Translations under genes and position numbers: made by a program | Assembly: GCA_943787205.1 (NCBI GenBank) | Contig: CALSLN010000002.1 | Coordinates: forward strand, 97,803-161,802 | Direction: 5' to 3' | Length of the DNA: 64,000 bases | Source of the DNA: an uncultured Rhodospirillaceae bacterium | GTDB lineage: Bacteria; Pseudomonadota; Alphaproteobacteria; Rhodospirillales; Rhodospirillaceae | Shown here: positions 8,805 to 17,701 of the stretch, one piece after another | How positions within the stretch are numbered: the stretch's first letter is position 1 | How the letters are laid out: each line of letters opens with the position of its first letter | Notes under the pieces: model-generated | Seen by the model: the letters and a program-made list of their open reading frames with translations, nothing else | Databases searched by the model: none | Told to the model about the DNA's origin: nothing

Positions 8805-9500
8805 ATGTTCGGATTCTCATCCCTTGAATTAGAAGCATTGCAGATCAGCCTCAAGGTCTCCTTGTGGAGCGTATCGCTCTCTCTTCCACTCGCAATGGGC
8901 GTTGCTTGGCTATTGGCTCGTAAAGAATTCCGCGGCAAGGCTGTTCTCAACGCCGTGATACACCTTCCGCTTGTCGTGCCACCTGTCGTTATTGGTTACC
9001 TGTTACTGATTCTTTTAGGCCGTAAAGGAATTCTCGGATCATTCTTGAATGATTGGTTCAACATCGGCCTTGTGTTCACTTGGCAAGGGGCTGCGATAGC
9101 GGCATCCGTTGTCGCGTTCCCCCTCTTCGTGCGCCCAATTCGCCAAGCCTTAGAAGGTGTTGATCCTCGCCTGGAGGAAGCTGCAATCACCTTAGGGGCT
9201 AATCGAAGACAGGCCTTCTTCGCGGTCACTTTGCCAATCGTTATGCCTGGTGTTTTGACGGGCGCCCTATTGTTCTTCGCCCGCGCGTTAGGCGAATTTG
9301 GGGCGACGATTACTTTTGCTGCCAACATCCCTGGCGAGACTCAAACGTTACCGCTCGCACTCTACGCAGCGACACAAACACCGGGCGGAGATCCCATTGC
9401 TCTTAGACTCGTCTTCCTCTCTCTCGTGCTCGCTATGGCGGCGCTGCTAACCTCCGAGTGGCTATCCCGCAAAACCCACTTCAAAGTTCGTGGGAGGTGA
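8805..9500 (+). CDS. modB: Molybdate ABC transporter permease
   Basis: This 231-residue permease has about five transmembrane segments. The cytoplasmic EAA loop reads LEEAAITLGANRRQAFFAVTLP (residues ~123-145), where the permease meets the ModC ATPase. The FARALGEFGATITFAAN stretch is diagnostic of ModB. It starts 4 bp after metC and ends 4 bp before modC. I see no modA (periplasmic molybdate-binding protein) in the 3 kb on either side, which is unusual because modA normally precedes modB. Confidence 0.92.
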   Translation: MFGFSSLELEALQISLKVSLWSVSLSLPLAMGVAWLLARKEFRGKAVLNAVIHLPLVVPPVVIGYLLLILLGRKGILGSFLNDWFNIGLVFTWQGAAIAASVVAFPLFVRPIRQALEGVDPRLEEAAITLGANRRQAFFAVTLPIVMPGVLTGALLFFARALGEFGATITFAANIPGETQTLPLALYAATQTPGGDPIALRLVFLSLVLAMAALLTSEWLSRKTHFKVRGR

Positions 9501-9504
9501 GAGC

Positions 9505-10626
9505 ATGCTGACAATTGAAGCGGGGCATCGATTTATTGATGGCACGAATGTTTTCCGAGTTGATGCAAGTTTATCTGCACCGGATACTGGCGTTACGGCA
9601 ATATTTGGGCGATCAGGCGCCGGAAAAACGACGCTACTAAAAATTGTCGCTGGGTTGTTACGCCCAGACTTCGTAAAGATTCAGGTCGGCAGTACGGTTC
9701 TGTGCGACACGCAGAACGGTGCCTGGGTTCCACCTGAACAACGACGTATTGGTTATGTGTTCCAGGACACCAGGTTATTCCCCCACCTAAGCGTCAAAGG
9801 TAATTTGATGTTCGGGCGCAGGTTTAACCCTCTTCCCGACAGCCCTGACCTATCCTTTGACGCTATCGTAAACCTTCTGGACCTTGAGCGACTTCTAGAT
9901 CGCAGCATCCATAATCTTTCTGGAGGCGAAGGTCAGCGTGTAGCGATAGGGCGCGCGCTTCTTGCCAATCCAAGACTACTCCTGATGGACGAACCGCTCG
10001 CCGCTCTGGATGCGGATCGGAAGTCGGAAATACTACCCTACCTAGAAGGCCTTCGGCACAGCCTGAACCTGCCAATCCTCTATGTTTCGCATAGCCTCTC
10101 TGAAATACGCAGACTGGCAAATTGGCTTGCCGTTCTCGACGAAGGGCAAATCAAAGCCTTTGGGTCTGTAGAAGAAATTACCGGACAGATGGACCTATCT
10201 CCTCTCACAGATGATGGAGATACGGGTACTGTCCTCGCCGCAACCGTGACCGAACACGTCAATGCTCACGGCTTGACCAAATTATCAGCCGCGGGGCAGC
10301 CCCTATTGGTGACACAGCTAGATTTACCTCCAGGAGCGCATGTTCGGGTACAAGTGAGACCCCAAGACGTATCTTTGGCGCTTGAGCGACCGGAGAACCT
10401 AAGTATTCTCAATATTATTCAGGGCTCAATTAACTCCATTCTTGAATCGCCAAGGCGCCCCGTCGTTGATGTGCAAGTCAATATTGGATCAAGCAAACGC
10501 CCTGTTCACCTGTGGGCGCGCATTACACGCCTGGCCGCCGAACGACTAAGCCTGCAGGAAGGCATGCCAGTCTTTGCGCTTATTAAAGCCGTATCGTTGG
10601 ACAAGGATCGTGTCGGTCTGTCGTAA
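9505..10626 (+). CDS. modC: Molybdate ABC transporter ATP-binding protein
   Basis: The 373-residue ATPase energises ModB. Walker A is GRSGAGKTT (about residue 32), the Q-loop is YVFQDTRLFPHL, the signature is LSGGEGQRVAIGRAL, Walker B is LLLMDEPLAALD, and the switch His is in LYVSHSLSE. The C-terminal ~100 residues (RVQVRPQDVSLAL and on) form the Mop/TOBE molybdate-sensing domain typical of ModC. The start ATG at 9505 has a near-perfect GGGAGGTGA ribosome site located in the modB stop region, which indicates translational coupling. The gene ends the forward run that starts at cysK. Confidence 0.93.
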   Translation: MLTIEAGHRFIDGTNVFRVDASLSAPDTGVTAIFGRSGAGKTTLLKIVAGLLRPDFVKIQVGSTVLCDTQNGAWVPPEQRRIGYVFQDTRLFPHLSVKGNLMFGRRFNPLPDSPDLSFDAIVNLLDLERLLDRSIHNLSGGEGQRVAIGRALLANPRLLLMDEPLAALDADRKSEILPYLEGLRHSLNLPILYVSHSLSEIRRLANWLAVLDEGQIKAFGSVEEITGQMDLSPLTDDGDTGTVLAATVTEHVNAHGLTKLSAAGQPLLVTQLDLPPGAHVRVQVRPQDVSLALERPENLSILNIIQGSINSILESPRRPVVDVQVNIGSSKRPVHLWARITRLAAERLSLQEGMPVFALIKAVSLDKDRVGLS

Positions 10627-10650
10627 GGCAACCCAATCGACCTATCCTGA

Positions 10651-10845
10651 TCAGCTTTCGGGCGCCGTACCCCCGAGCTTTCCGTAGCCGCAATCGCACT
10701 TCACACTTGCCTTAACCATCCGTGCAACCAAGGGAGATGCCTTTGCTGATGGATCACTTGCTTCCCATCGAAACGAAGCACCGCACTTGCGACATTCTTG
10801 TAGGCCGGGTAACTCAGGGACTGAATTCTTAGGATTATCTATCAT
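10651..10845 (-). CDS. Small zinc-ribbon-like protein
   Basis: This predicted 64-residue protein has an N-terminal CRKCGASF and a C-terminal CDCGYG, four cysteines that could hold one zinc ion. I do not recognise a named family. ATG at 10843-10845 (reverse) is the most plausible start; an upstream TTG at 10881 would add 12 residues inside the neighbouring gene. Its start codon overlaps the ATG of the forward gene at 10844 within a single CATG, so the two genes are divergent and share their 5' edges. A missed alternative is that only one of the two is real. Confidence 0.55.
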   Translation of the reverse strand: MIDNPKNSVPELPGLQECRKCGASFRWEASDPSAKASPLVARMVKASVKCDCGYGKLGGTAPES

Positions 10846-11269
10846 GGCTCTTAGTTTCGATATCCTTGGCTTCGGAAGCAAGCGGAAATGGGCTTTTCAG
10901 GCCCTAGATCGCGAATGGATCGCTCTGGATGTGGATATTCGCCGCATCGATGGCGGCGTGCGGCAATTATTGTACCAGTGGGCCCAAGAATCAGGCGACA
11001 GTAAGCAAGCCCTAGACCCTACTCTTATCAGCATCGCCAAATTCTCTGGATATCTCATGCTCGGGCCAGAACTTGGTGCACGACCATTCGGACGGGATGG
11101 GTTAACTGAAATGTCGAGCCTCTTTGATGCAGCACTGAAGGCGGACAGCACACTAGAAGATAACCAGGACCTTCCCCTGGAGGTCCGTATCGTTAGGCTT
11201 ATTCTGGCGACTGGACTTGCAGACAGAGATATAGAGGCTCTCGTCGAGCTAGAAACAGATAAGGACTAG
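10844..11269 (+). CDS. Hypothetical protein
   Basis: I do not recognise this 141-residue soluble protein. It starts MALSFDILGFGSKRKWAFQ and seems mostly helical, acidic toward the end (LVELETDKD), with no signal peptide, membrane segment or cysteine motif. The ATG at 10844 has AGGA about ten bases upstream; the longer frame from 10787 would run through the opposite zinc-ribbon gene. The next gene (11280, reverse) converges on it with a 10-bp gap. Codon use resembles the surrounding genes, so it is probably real. Confidence 0.6.
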   Translation: MALSFDILGFGSKRKWAFQALDREWIALDVDIRRIDGGVRQLLYQWAQESGDSKQALDPTLISIAKFSGYLMLGPELGARPFGRDGLTEMSSLFDAALKADSTLEDNQDLPLEVRIVRLILATGLADRDIEALVELETDKD

Positions 11270-11279
11270 GTGTCAGTCC

Positions 11280-11927
11280 CTATTCCTTTGGGGCGCGCTC
11301 TTTGAGCGCCGCTTTAGTACCAAATGCAACCGCACGGCATTGGACCTGCATTTTCCCACCCTTGTCTGACTTTGGCATACCCATCACGACAGATGGGGTG
11401 ACTTCATAGAGCCGATTGACGATCTGCGGCAGCCAAAGCTCATCTGACATCGGGCGGTCAGCCAATAGCTCAAAGTCTTCCTTAGATGAAAAGAAAGTCG
11501 CCGGCCCTCCCCCAATTGCAGGGTGTCCGACAATAAGCGCTTTAGGCCAGCCTGGATGATCCATGTATTCGTCACCGGCTCGAATAACGATCCCAGCGTC
11601 ATCCTCGGCATTCTCGATAACGACAACGCGTGGTGTTTCACGCTCATAGCCATACTTATCGCGCACCGCGGCAGCTGCAATCCAGCGCACATTATGCCAC
11701 GTATATTGCTCACCCATTGGGTCAGCAAAAACCCGCCAGAGTTGATCATGGCAGAATTGCCGTCGAACTTCTGAAGTGTCGTTTTCTTCATGTGCCAAGG
11801 CGATTGCTAAAAAATGGTCTGCAGCGGCGGCATAGGCCTCTTCATCAATATAGGTGAAGCCGAACCCCTTCTCGCCCGTAAAGCGAACAAAGATGGCATC
11901 TGGATGTATTCTGCGGGAGGTTCCCAT
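11280..11927 (-). CDS. Hypothetical protein
   Basis: This 215-residue protein has no motif that I can assign. It is acidic, without a signal peptide or membrane segment. Notable stretches are FTGEKGFGFTYIDEEAY near the N-terminus, a HNVRWIAAAAVRDKYGYE block, and GHPAIGGGPATFF. A single His and several Asp/Glu could support catalysis but no known pattern fits. It lies in a run of unknown genes and is followed at 12006 (upstream in transcription) by another unknown gene 78 bp away, so co-expression is possible. Confidence 0.6.
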   Translation of the reverse strand: MGTSRRIHPDAIFVRFTGEKGFGFTYIDEEAYAAAADHFLAIALAHEENDTSEVRRQFCHDQLWRVFADPMGEQYTWHNVRWIAAAAVRDKYGYERETPRVVVIENAEDDAGIVIRAGDEYMDHPGWPKALIVGHPAIGGGPATFFSSKEDFELLADRPMSDELWLPQIVNRLYEVTPSVVMGMPKSDKGGKMQVQCRAVAFGTKAALKERAPKE

Positions 11928-12005
11928 TGAACTCGCGCCCCTTTTAATTTTGTATCACCAAGGTACCGGTGCGCCGAGAACAGCGCAAACGGAACATTCT
12001 AATCT

Positions 12006-13382
12006 TTAGCCAGTCGAGGCTACATCTTCACTTTTTTCAAACTCAAGCCCGAGAGCTTCCTTCATTTGATTGATGACAGGCGCCAATTCTTGCTTGAGGT
12101 CTTTGTAATTCTTGATCTCTTTATCCGTCGTTTTCGCATCGTGCTGGTATTTGAAGTGATTATTCACCACGCCAGGTACAGTGCTCCATATCTTAACAGC
12201 CGCCTCATCTTGAATTGCCCGCTTGACGTCATCTTCCGACAATTCTTCGCCAAGCATCTTGATAAGGTCTCTTCCGATATCAGGGTAGTTCATTTGAGTA
12301 ATGGCCTTCGATACCTCGACATCTACGTATCGCGCATCCCGGCCAAGTTCTAACGCAACATTCGGGGGACAGTTAATAACATTCTCCACTGCCCCTTCCT
12401 CTGCCAATACAGTCCACGTCTCATCATTGAACAACGGAGCAAGAGACCTAACAACCGTCTCCGCGCCGGCTTTGTGGCGTTCGACAAAGCCGATACATTC
12501 AATATGATTATTCAGGAAATCGGCAAAAACCACGGCCGCCCGAATTTTAATTTTCGCAATGAGTTCTTTGTCTCTGCGCAGTTCATTAATGTTGCGCTTG
12601 CGGCCTCCATCCTGTCCCGATGCGTTTGCAGCCGTGAAGATTTCCGATTCAGCAAAGGCCTGCGCACATCCCCGCGCACTGGTAAGCCCGTCTGGGCTTA
12701 ATCGACACGCAGCTTTTAGGGCCGCACTAGACCTTAAGTTTTCAAAGATATCGCCAATCACTATTGCACCTTTGGTGCTGAGGTCCGCGTAATCAGGAAT
12801 ATATTTGAACTGGTCAATATGCATTAGGTAAGGTTTTAGAGTTTGATAAAGGCCCCTGCCCGGATACAACGCCCGCACAGCGTCTATGTTCACCTTAATT
12901 TTCATACCGACCATACGCCGCAGAAAATTACCGAACCCACCTATCGCATCTTTTCCGAGACCTTCCGGTTTCGCCACTCTAGCTTTCACCCAATCATTCT
13001 CACGATTCATAATGAATAAGCGGGCAGCTCCGAAGAGATGAGACTGTATTGTGTCTGTGTACGTACGCCCACATGGACGAATAGGCTCATCTTTATTACT
13101 GACGAGGTTCTCTTCGTCATTTGCAGATCCAAAGAACGGTTCCAGCTCAGGATTATTTCTTAATTTCCATATCGATTCCAAAAGCGCCCCGATCATCTCG
13201 GGTTTCTTGCGCATGACATCCTCGACCATGGGTTTATCTGCTAAATCGTCGGCAATATCTGAGCCACCATGATCTGCAATCATGGTCCTCAGAGCGTCAT
13301 AAGCTTCCTGCGCCCGCTGCCTAAATACGGGCGACCCCCGGCGTTCTTGCTCTGCCTTTTGCTGCGCTGGCTTGTCGGCCAT
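12006..13382 (-). CDS. Large hypothetical protein
   Basis: The 458-residue protein is soluble, helical and rich in charged residues. No known domain stands out. The conserved-looking core includes IWKLRNNPELEPFFGS, CGRTYTDTIQSHLFGAARLFIMN, and IKVNIDAVRALYPGRGLYQTLKPYLMHID. The C-terminal 60 residues form a probable coiled coil (KEIKNYKDLKQELAPVIN). I start it at ATG 13382 (MADKPAQQK), which has GGGGA seven bases before it; the frame opens earlier at 13427. A 306-bp divergent promoter region separates it from the next unknown gene at 13689. Confidence 0.62.
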   Translation of the reverse strand: MADKPAQQKAEQERRGSPVFRQRAQEAYDALRTMIADHGGSDIADDLADKPMVEDVMRKKPEMIGALLESIWKLRNNPELEPFFGSANDEENLVSNKDEPIRPCGRTYTDTIQSHLFGAARLFIMNRENDWVKARVAKPEGLGKDAIGGFGNFLRRMVGMKIKVNIDAVRALYPGRGLYQTLKPYLMHIDQFKYIPDYADLSTKGAIVIGDIFENLRSSAALKAACRLSPDGLTSARGCAQAFAESEIFTAANASGQDGGRKRNINELRRDKELIAKIKIRAAVVFADFLNNHIECIGFVERHKAGAETVVRSLAPLFNDETWTVLAEEGAVENVINCPPNVALELGRDARYVDVEVSKAITQMNYPDIGRDLIKMLGEELSEDDVKRAIQDEAAVKIWSTVPGVVNNHFKYQHDAKTTDKEIKNYKDLKQELAPVINQMKEALGLEFEKSEDVASTG

Positions 13383-13688
13383 AAACTTTTCCCCACTGCC
13401 ACAGGCCCATCGCTCAGGCAGTGGCATCCTTTTCTCATCAGATGCTCGCTCAACGCGCTTAAGAAGGGCTTAAAGATTATAGTTTCGACACTAAAGTATT
13501 TATGTCGGTGGCGATAAATGAATGATTATCGGATAGCGTGCGGATCACTCACCACGCCGCATGGCATTGTCAGCAAAAAACCCTTCAATTCCGGGGTTTA
13601 TGTCGTGTTTCACAGTGCTCTTTCGCAACCGTAAGCCCCCACAAAACGTTATTACATTGTCTAGAACATACAACATGTGGTGACTGAA
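13383..13688. other. Divergent intergenic region
   Basis: About 300 bases between two divergent unknown genes. It is AT-rich around 13470-13530 and 13640-13680 and should hold both promoters. A 67-codon reverse reading frame across 13545-13748 has low-complexity, cysteine/histidine-biased composition and overlaps the forward gene, so I do not count it as a gene. Confidence 0.4.
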
Positions 13689-14324
13689 ATGACGAATGCA
13701 GCGAAGCCAATGGTGACAACAAGACAGGCTGCCAAACAATTTCTCCATGACGTCGTCGAGGTCGTAGAGAAAACTTATCCTATTTGGGAGAAACGTTTTT
13801 CCAGCTTCATTGATGAAACCCAGTTAGATATTGATGAGAAAAGAAAGCTGCTCGAAATCCATCCCGCTCGGCATTATTTCTACGCAGCCGTTGTGGGAAT
13901 TGAAGCCGCTAAGATTAAATCTCTCTTCCAACCGGAATTGGCGGAAGATCTCCTCGCCGATATCAACGATATGGTCGACGAGATATCTGGTCGTACAGAT
14001 CAACTGGTGTCTGACTTGATCTTTGACATTATTCAGAGAGTTAAAGTTACTGACTCTAACGAGACAATCAAAGCGCATGACATCGCCCTGAACCGTATCA
14101 ACGATTTAATTCACATCACCAGTATGGATGCGACGAAGGAAATGGCTAAAGATGTCGTATTTAGGCAAGAGTTGGCACACCCCTTAGCTGCATCAGTCCA
14201 CCATTGGTGGAGTGCACTCAAGAACAGTGGGCAACTAGAACAAACTGTACCATCCCCAGAACGCACTCATAACTCAATCAGTACCGATGGAAATACGTTC
14301 AAAGTTGAATCTGCAACTTGGTAG
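13689..14324 (+). CDS. Hypothetical helical protein
   Basis: A 211-residue soluble protein of unknown function, predicted to be almost entirely helical. Recognisable features are an N-terminal VVEVVEKTYPIWEKRFSSF segment, ARHYFYAAVVGIEAAKIK, and an acidic middle rich in Asp/Ile. There is no signal peptide or membrane segment. ATG 13689 follows GTGGTGACTGAA, which gives a modest ribosome site; the frame also opens at GTG 13677. It is convergent with the MFS gene that ends 4 bp downstream. Confidence 0.58.
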   Translation: MTNAAKPMVTTRQAAKQFLHDVVEVVEKTYPIWEKRFSSFIDETQLDIDEKRKLLEIHPARHYFYAAVVGIEAAKIKSLFQPELAEDLLADINDMVDEISGRTDQLVSDLIFDIIQRVKVTDSNETIKAHDIALNRINDLIHITSMDATKEMAKDVVFRQELAHPLAASVHHWWSALKNSGQLEQTVPSPERTHNSISTDGNTFKVESATW

Positions 14325-14327
14325 ACG

Positions 14328-15590
14328 CTAAGGCGATACGGAGCGTCCAGCTTGTTTACGTTCAGCTCTTTTGAATAAGGCGAACGACGCCAAAGCAAGC
14401 AAAGCGGCACCAAACATCGACAACGCCATGGGGTTCGGGGTTCCATTTTGGAGACTGCCAGATACCTGAGCAAACACGGCAGAAATTCCAAGCTGTATAA
14501 AAGACGTTAAACCAGATGCCGCGCCTGCGAGTTCTGGATAGACACTCAGTGCACCGGCGCTCGCGTTTGGCAGAGCCATTCCATTCGCCGTCCCCATAAT
14601 GGTAATCGGAATAAATATGGCTAATGGGTGCCACATCCCCGCCAGCATAAGAAGCGCCACCAGAAATGTAGACGCTACCGCGGCACTGGTCCCAATCCAT
14701 ACCATCCGGTCGATACCAACACGCTGAGAAATTCGGTTTGCAATCATTGCGCCTGCCAAATACCCAAAAGTAGACAGAAGAAAGTACAGCCCATATCCCG
14801 TAGCGCTAACATCCATAACGACCATTACCGCGTAAGGCGCAGCGGCAAGGAAGACGTAAAAAATCGCGATCATAAATGCACTTTGGAAAGCGTAAGCACG
14901 ATAAGCCGGGGCCGCTAACAATTTACCGAAACTGGAGACCATACTCCCAACACCAAACGACCCAGCGCTGCGATTGTGATGTGTTTCTGGAAGATAGAAA
15001 ATTACGAGCGCCAGGAGCACGCCAGAAAATATAACAGTTGCGGCAACGTTTCCTCTCCAACCAAACCAGTCCACGAGAAACCCACCCAGTGTAGGCGCGA
15101 TCATTGGCGCAACCACCATGACCGCAACTAAACCGGCAAGAACAGCAGCCGCGCGTTCACGGCCGTATAGGTCACTTACCGCAGCACGAGCGATAACCAC
15201 ACCAGCCGCACTTCCAAGAGCTTGTATAAATCGACCAAAGATCAGGGCCAAAATAGTAGGCGCAAATAAACACAGCACTGTTCCAACGAAGAACAGTGTC
15301 ATGCCTCCGATTAGAATTGGTCGCCGTCCATACCGATCAGACAAAGGCCCATAGGCAAGAGTAGCTAATGCGGTCACAAGAAGTGGCAAGCTAATGGTGA
15401 GTTGGACCTGAGTCGCAGTCACATCAAACGCTGCTTGAACAGTCGGCAGCGCCGGAAGAAATATCTGGATGGTAAAAGAACTCGCCGCAATGGTTGTTGC
15501 CAGAACGGCCTTTATAAGCCGCTCGTTTTGTATCGGCGGACTCTCATGAGATGGCCGAGCCGGTTGCTCAGCCGTATCCAAATTTACCAT
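14328..15590 (-). CDS. Bcr/CflA-family MFS drug-resistance exporter
   Basis: The 420-residue protein has twelve hydrophobic segments. The loop 2-3 motif reads YGPLSDRYGRRPIL (about residue 83) and motif C (IAPTLGGFLVDWFGWR, about residue 163) follows, as in antiporters of the DHA1 Bcr/CflA group, which use proton motive force to expel drugs or small metabolites. It starts 33 bp after the racemase-family gene, on the same strand, so it may export a product of that pathway. The substrate is not predictable. Confidence 0.86.
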   Translation of the reverse strand: MVNLDTAEQPARPSHESPPIQNERLIKAVLATTIAASSFTIQIFLPALPTVQAAFDVTATQVQLTISLPLLVTALATLAYGPLSDRYGRRPILIGGMTLFFVGTVLCLFAPTILALIFGRFIQALGSAAGVVIARAAVSDLYGRERAAAVLAGLVAVMVVAPMIAPTLGGFLVDWFGWRGNVAATVIFSGVLLALVIFYLPETHHNRSAGSFGVGSMVSSFGKLLAAPAYRAYAFQSAFMIAIFYVFLAAAPYAVMVVMDVSATGYGLYFLLSTFGYLAGAMIANRISQRVGIDRMVWIGTSAAVASTFLVALLMLAGMWHPLAIFIPITIMGTANGMALPNASAGALSVYPELAGAASGLTSFIQLGISAVFAQVSGSLQNGTPNPMALSMFGAALLALASFALFKRAERKQAGRSVSP

Positions 15591-15623
15591 AGTAGGTTGG
15601 TGCTTTCGTGCGTTAGAAACCGC

Positions 15624-16457
15624 TTACTCAGCAGCCTCTTGGGCGATAACGCACACTTCACAGTCACCACCTAGATCAAGATTCCCCTGCCCCGCAACCA
15701 AAGCGCCGACAGCGTCTAAGTTTGACGGATCAGCTTTGGGATAAGCTGTGTGACTATGTTTTACATTCAGCGCCAACATGGCCTCGACAGTTTTGTATCC
15801 AGTCCGCATCGATTCTAGTACTGGAACTGGCGCTCTTTCTGCCACCAAAGGCCCAATAGGGGCCATGCACGTACACCCAAGCATAATCGTATCTGCACCA
15901 TCTTCGTGGATGGCTTTTTCAATCTGTTCCATTACTCGATCAACGATGGAGGCACTCCCATCTTTTAGGGAGGTAACCGCTGCCCCTGCCCCTTCGAGAC
16001 CTTCAACTTCTGCATCAGACAAGACATGGCGAACAGATGCACATCGCGCTTCCATACCAGTGCTACGCAGCCGTTCTTGGTAAATAAAGTTTAACTTTGG
16101 TGGCCATATCGTGACGATGGAAAATCGGCGACCCGTATTACAGGACATCGCCATAGTTGCTTCACCAGCGCCTACTACAACCATACTCGTGGCGGACCGC
16201 ATCTCGTCAATGCCGTAGTCCCCAACCGTATTGATAAAAACGGCATCGAACCCAGCTTTCTCTGCCTCAATAGCACAATCAACGTAGGCCAAGACTGTCA
16301 AACCACGGTCGTAAGGAGTCATTGGAAATGTGCGCAACCGGGTTTCTATCAGTTCTGGTGCAAAGCCTTCACTGGCGAGCTCAGCAATCGGTGCTGGCGG
16401 CACCGACGTGTTGCCAATCCCAGCACCTGTTCCAATAACTCCAATGCGATACGCCAT
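15624..16457 (-). CDS. Aspartate/glutamate (hydantoin) racemase-family protein
   Basis: The 277-residue protein resembles the Asp/Glu/hydantoin racemase superfamily, with GVIGTGAGIGNTS at the start and the C-terminal catalytic-Cys loop DTIMLGCTCMAP (about residue 196). In true racemases a first catalytic Cys sits in the N-terminal half near NxxGDxG; here that position reads INTVGDYGIDE, with no Cys. One-cysteine members include arylmalonate decarboxylase- and maleate isomerase-like enzymes, so decarboxylation or isomerisation is as likely as racemisation. It starts 4 bp after the aminotransferase stop codon, a tight operon link. Confidence 0.72.
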   Translation of the reverse strand: MAYRIGVIGTGAGIGNTSVPPAPIAELASEGFAPELIETRLRTFPMTPYDRGLTVLAYVDCAIEAEKAGFDAVFINTVGDYGIDEMRSATSMVVVGAGEATMAMSCNTGRRFSIVTIWPPKLNFIYQERLRSTGMEARCASVRHVLSDAEVEGLEGAGAAVTSLKDGSASIVDRVMEQIEKAIHEDGADTIMLGCTCMAPIGPLVAERAPVPVLESMRTGYKTVEAMLALNVKHSHTAYPKADPSNLDAVGALVAGQGNLDLGGDCEVCVIAQEAAE

Positions 16458-16461
16458 TCAA

Positions 16462-17583
16462 CTACCCCTTATAATATTCGCGCAGAGCATAGGAAAAACG
16501 TCCCATCTGCTCAACTGTTCCCATGCTCACTCTGCACCACGACCGATAGGGCGCGTATGAGCGTCCTACAAGAAGGCCCTTTTTCCGCATGGCCAAGGCG
16601 AAGTCTCTGACGGAGCCACCGGTGTCAAAGAGAACGAAATTCGTGACCGACGGCGTATAAGGTAAGCCTAAGTCTTCAAAAGCAGATTGCGTTACCGAGA
16701 GGCACTCTTGAATTTTATTTTTGCTAAAAGCTTGAAATTCAAGGTCCTGATAACTCGCAATTGCTGCACGTGCTCCCATGCAGTTCTGGAAGCTCATTTG
16801 AAGTGGACGAAGTCGCTTTATGATATCTGGCCGCGCAATTGCGTACCCAACGCGAAGACCGGCCATACCGTGAATCTTAGAGAATGTCCTGGCTATAATG
16901 ACATTTTTTCCTGCCTTGACCTGATCCACCATCGCATTGCGTTTCGGGTCATCAAGGAGATCAACATAGGCTTCATCGACAAACACAGCCGCGCGCGATT
17001 CGACGCCATCGATAAAAGATCGAAGATCGTCCGCTTCTAACATTGTGCCCGTAGGGTTGTTAGGATTACAGATGTAAACAAGACTTGTATCCTTGCTTAC
17101 TTGAGCCTCTATAGCGGAAAGGTCATGACGCATATCTTGATCAAGCGCGACTTCCTTGACTGTTGCGCCCGTATCCCGAGCATAGGCAACTAACATCGAG
17201 AAAGTCGGTTTCGCTGCAACAATTTCACCCGCCATTCCATAACTGAGACCGGCCATCTTGAGTAACTCACCCGAACCAGCAGTGATGAGAATATGGTCTT
17301 CGCCAACACCTTCTCGTTCTGAAATCATTTTCTTCAGAACGCGTCCTTCAGACGTGACATACATCCAGCCATCACCGAGAGACTCTGACATAGCTTTCTG
17401 TGCACTTTCTGATGGGCCGTACGGGTTCTCGTTCGCAACTAGTCGCACCGGATCATTGCTTCGCGCTGCTGCGGTCGGTCGGGATGCAACCCCAACGCCC
17501 CCGGTAACAAGCCCAGCCGCTACCAGTCCACTTGACTGAAATAGCTGGCGACGGTTTAAGCCCTGAAGGTTGGGTAAGCGCAT
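16462..17583 (-). CDS. Tat-exported PLP aminotransferase (HisC-like)
   Basis: A 373-residue fold type I aminotransferase. The N-terminus has NRRQLFQSSGLVAAGLVTGG, a twin-arginine leader, so the mature enzyme should act in the periplasm. The PLP lysine lies in ARTFSKIHGMAGLRVGY (about residue 222), the pyridine Asp in VFVDEAYVD, and CNPNNPTGT is the conserved Asn-Pro loop. The family resembles histidinol-phosphate aminotransferases, but export argues against histidine synthesis. I use ATG 17583 (GGAAACGAG upstream); the frame opens at 17682. It heads the set aminotransferase - racemase-family protein - exporter. Confidence 0.83.
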   Translation of the reverse strand: MRLPNLQGLNRRQLFQSSGLVAAGLVTGGVGVASRPTAAARSNDPVRLVANENPYGPSESAQKAMSESLGDGWMYVTSEGRVLKKMISEREGVGEDHILITAGSGELLKMAGLSYGMAGEIVAAKPTFSMLVAYARDTGATVKEVALDQDMRHDLSAIEAQVSKDTSLVYICNPNNPTGTMLEADDLRSFIDGVESRAAVFVDEAYVDLLDDPKRNAMVDQVKAGKNVIIARTFSKIHGMAGLRVGYAIARPDIIKRLRPLQMSFQNCMGARAAIASYQDLEFQAFSKNKIQECLSVTQSAFEDLGLPYTPSVTNFVLFDTGGSVRDFALAMRKKGLLVGRSYAPYRSWCRVSMGTVEQMGRFSYALREYYKG

Positions 17584-17701
17584 TGCTCGTTTCCAATCAC
17601 TGTATCCATGGTTTCTCAAACACGTATTCTGGACGATAATTACAGTCGTCCCGACAATGCCAGAACCGACAGCAACCGACAATCTGCGGATTACTTTAGC
17701 T

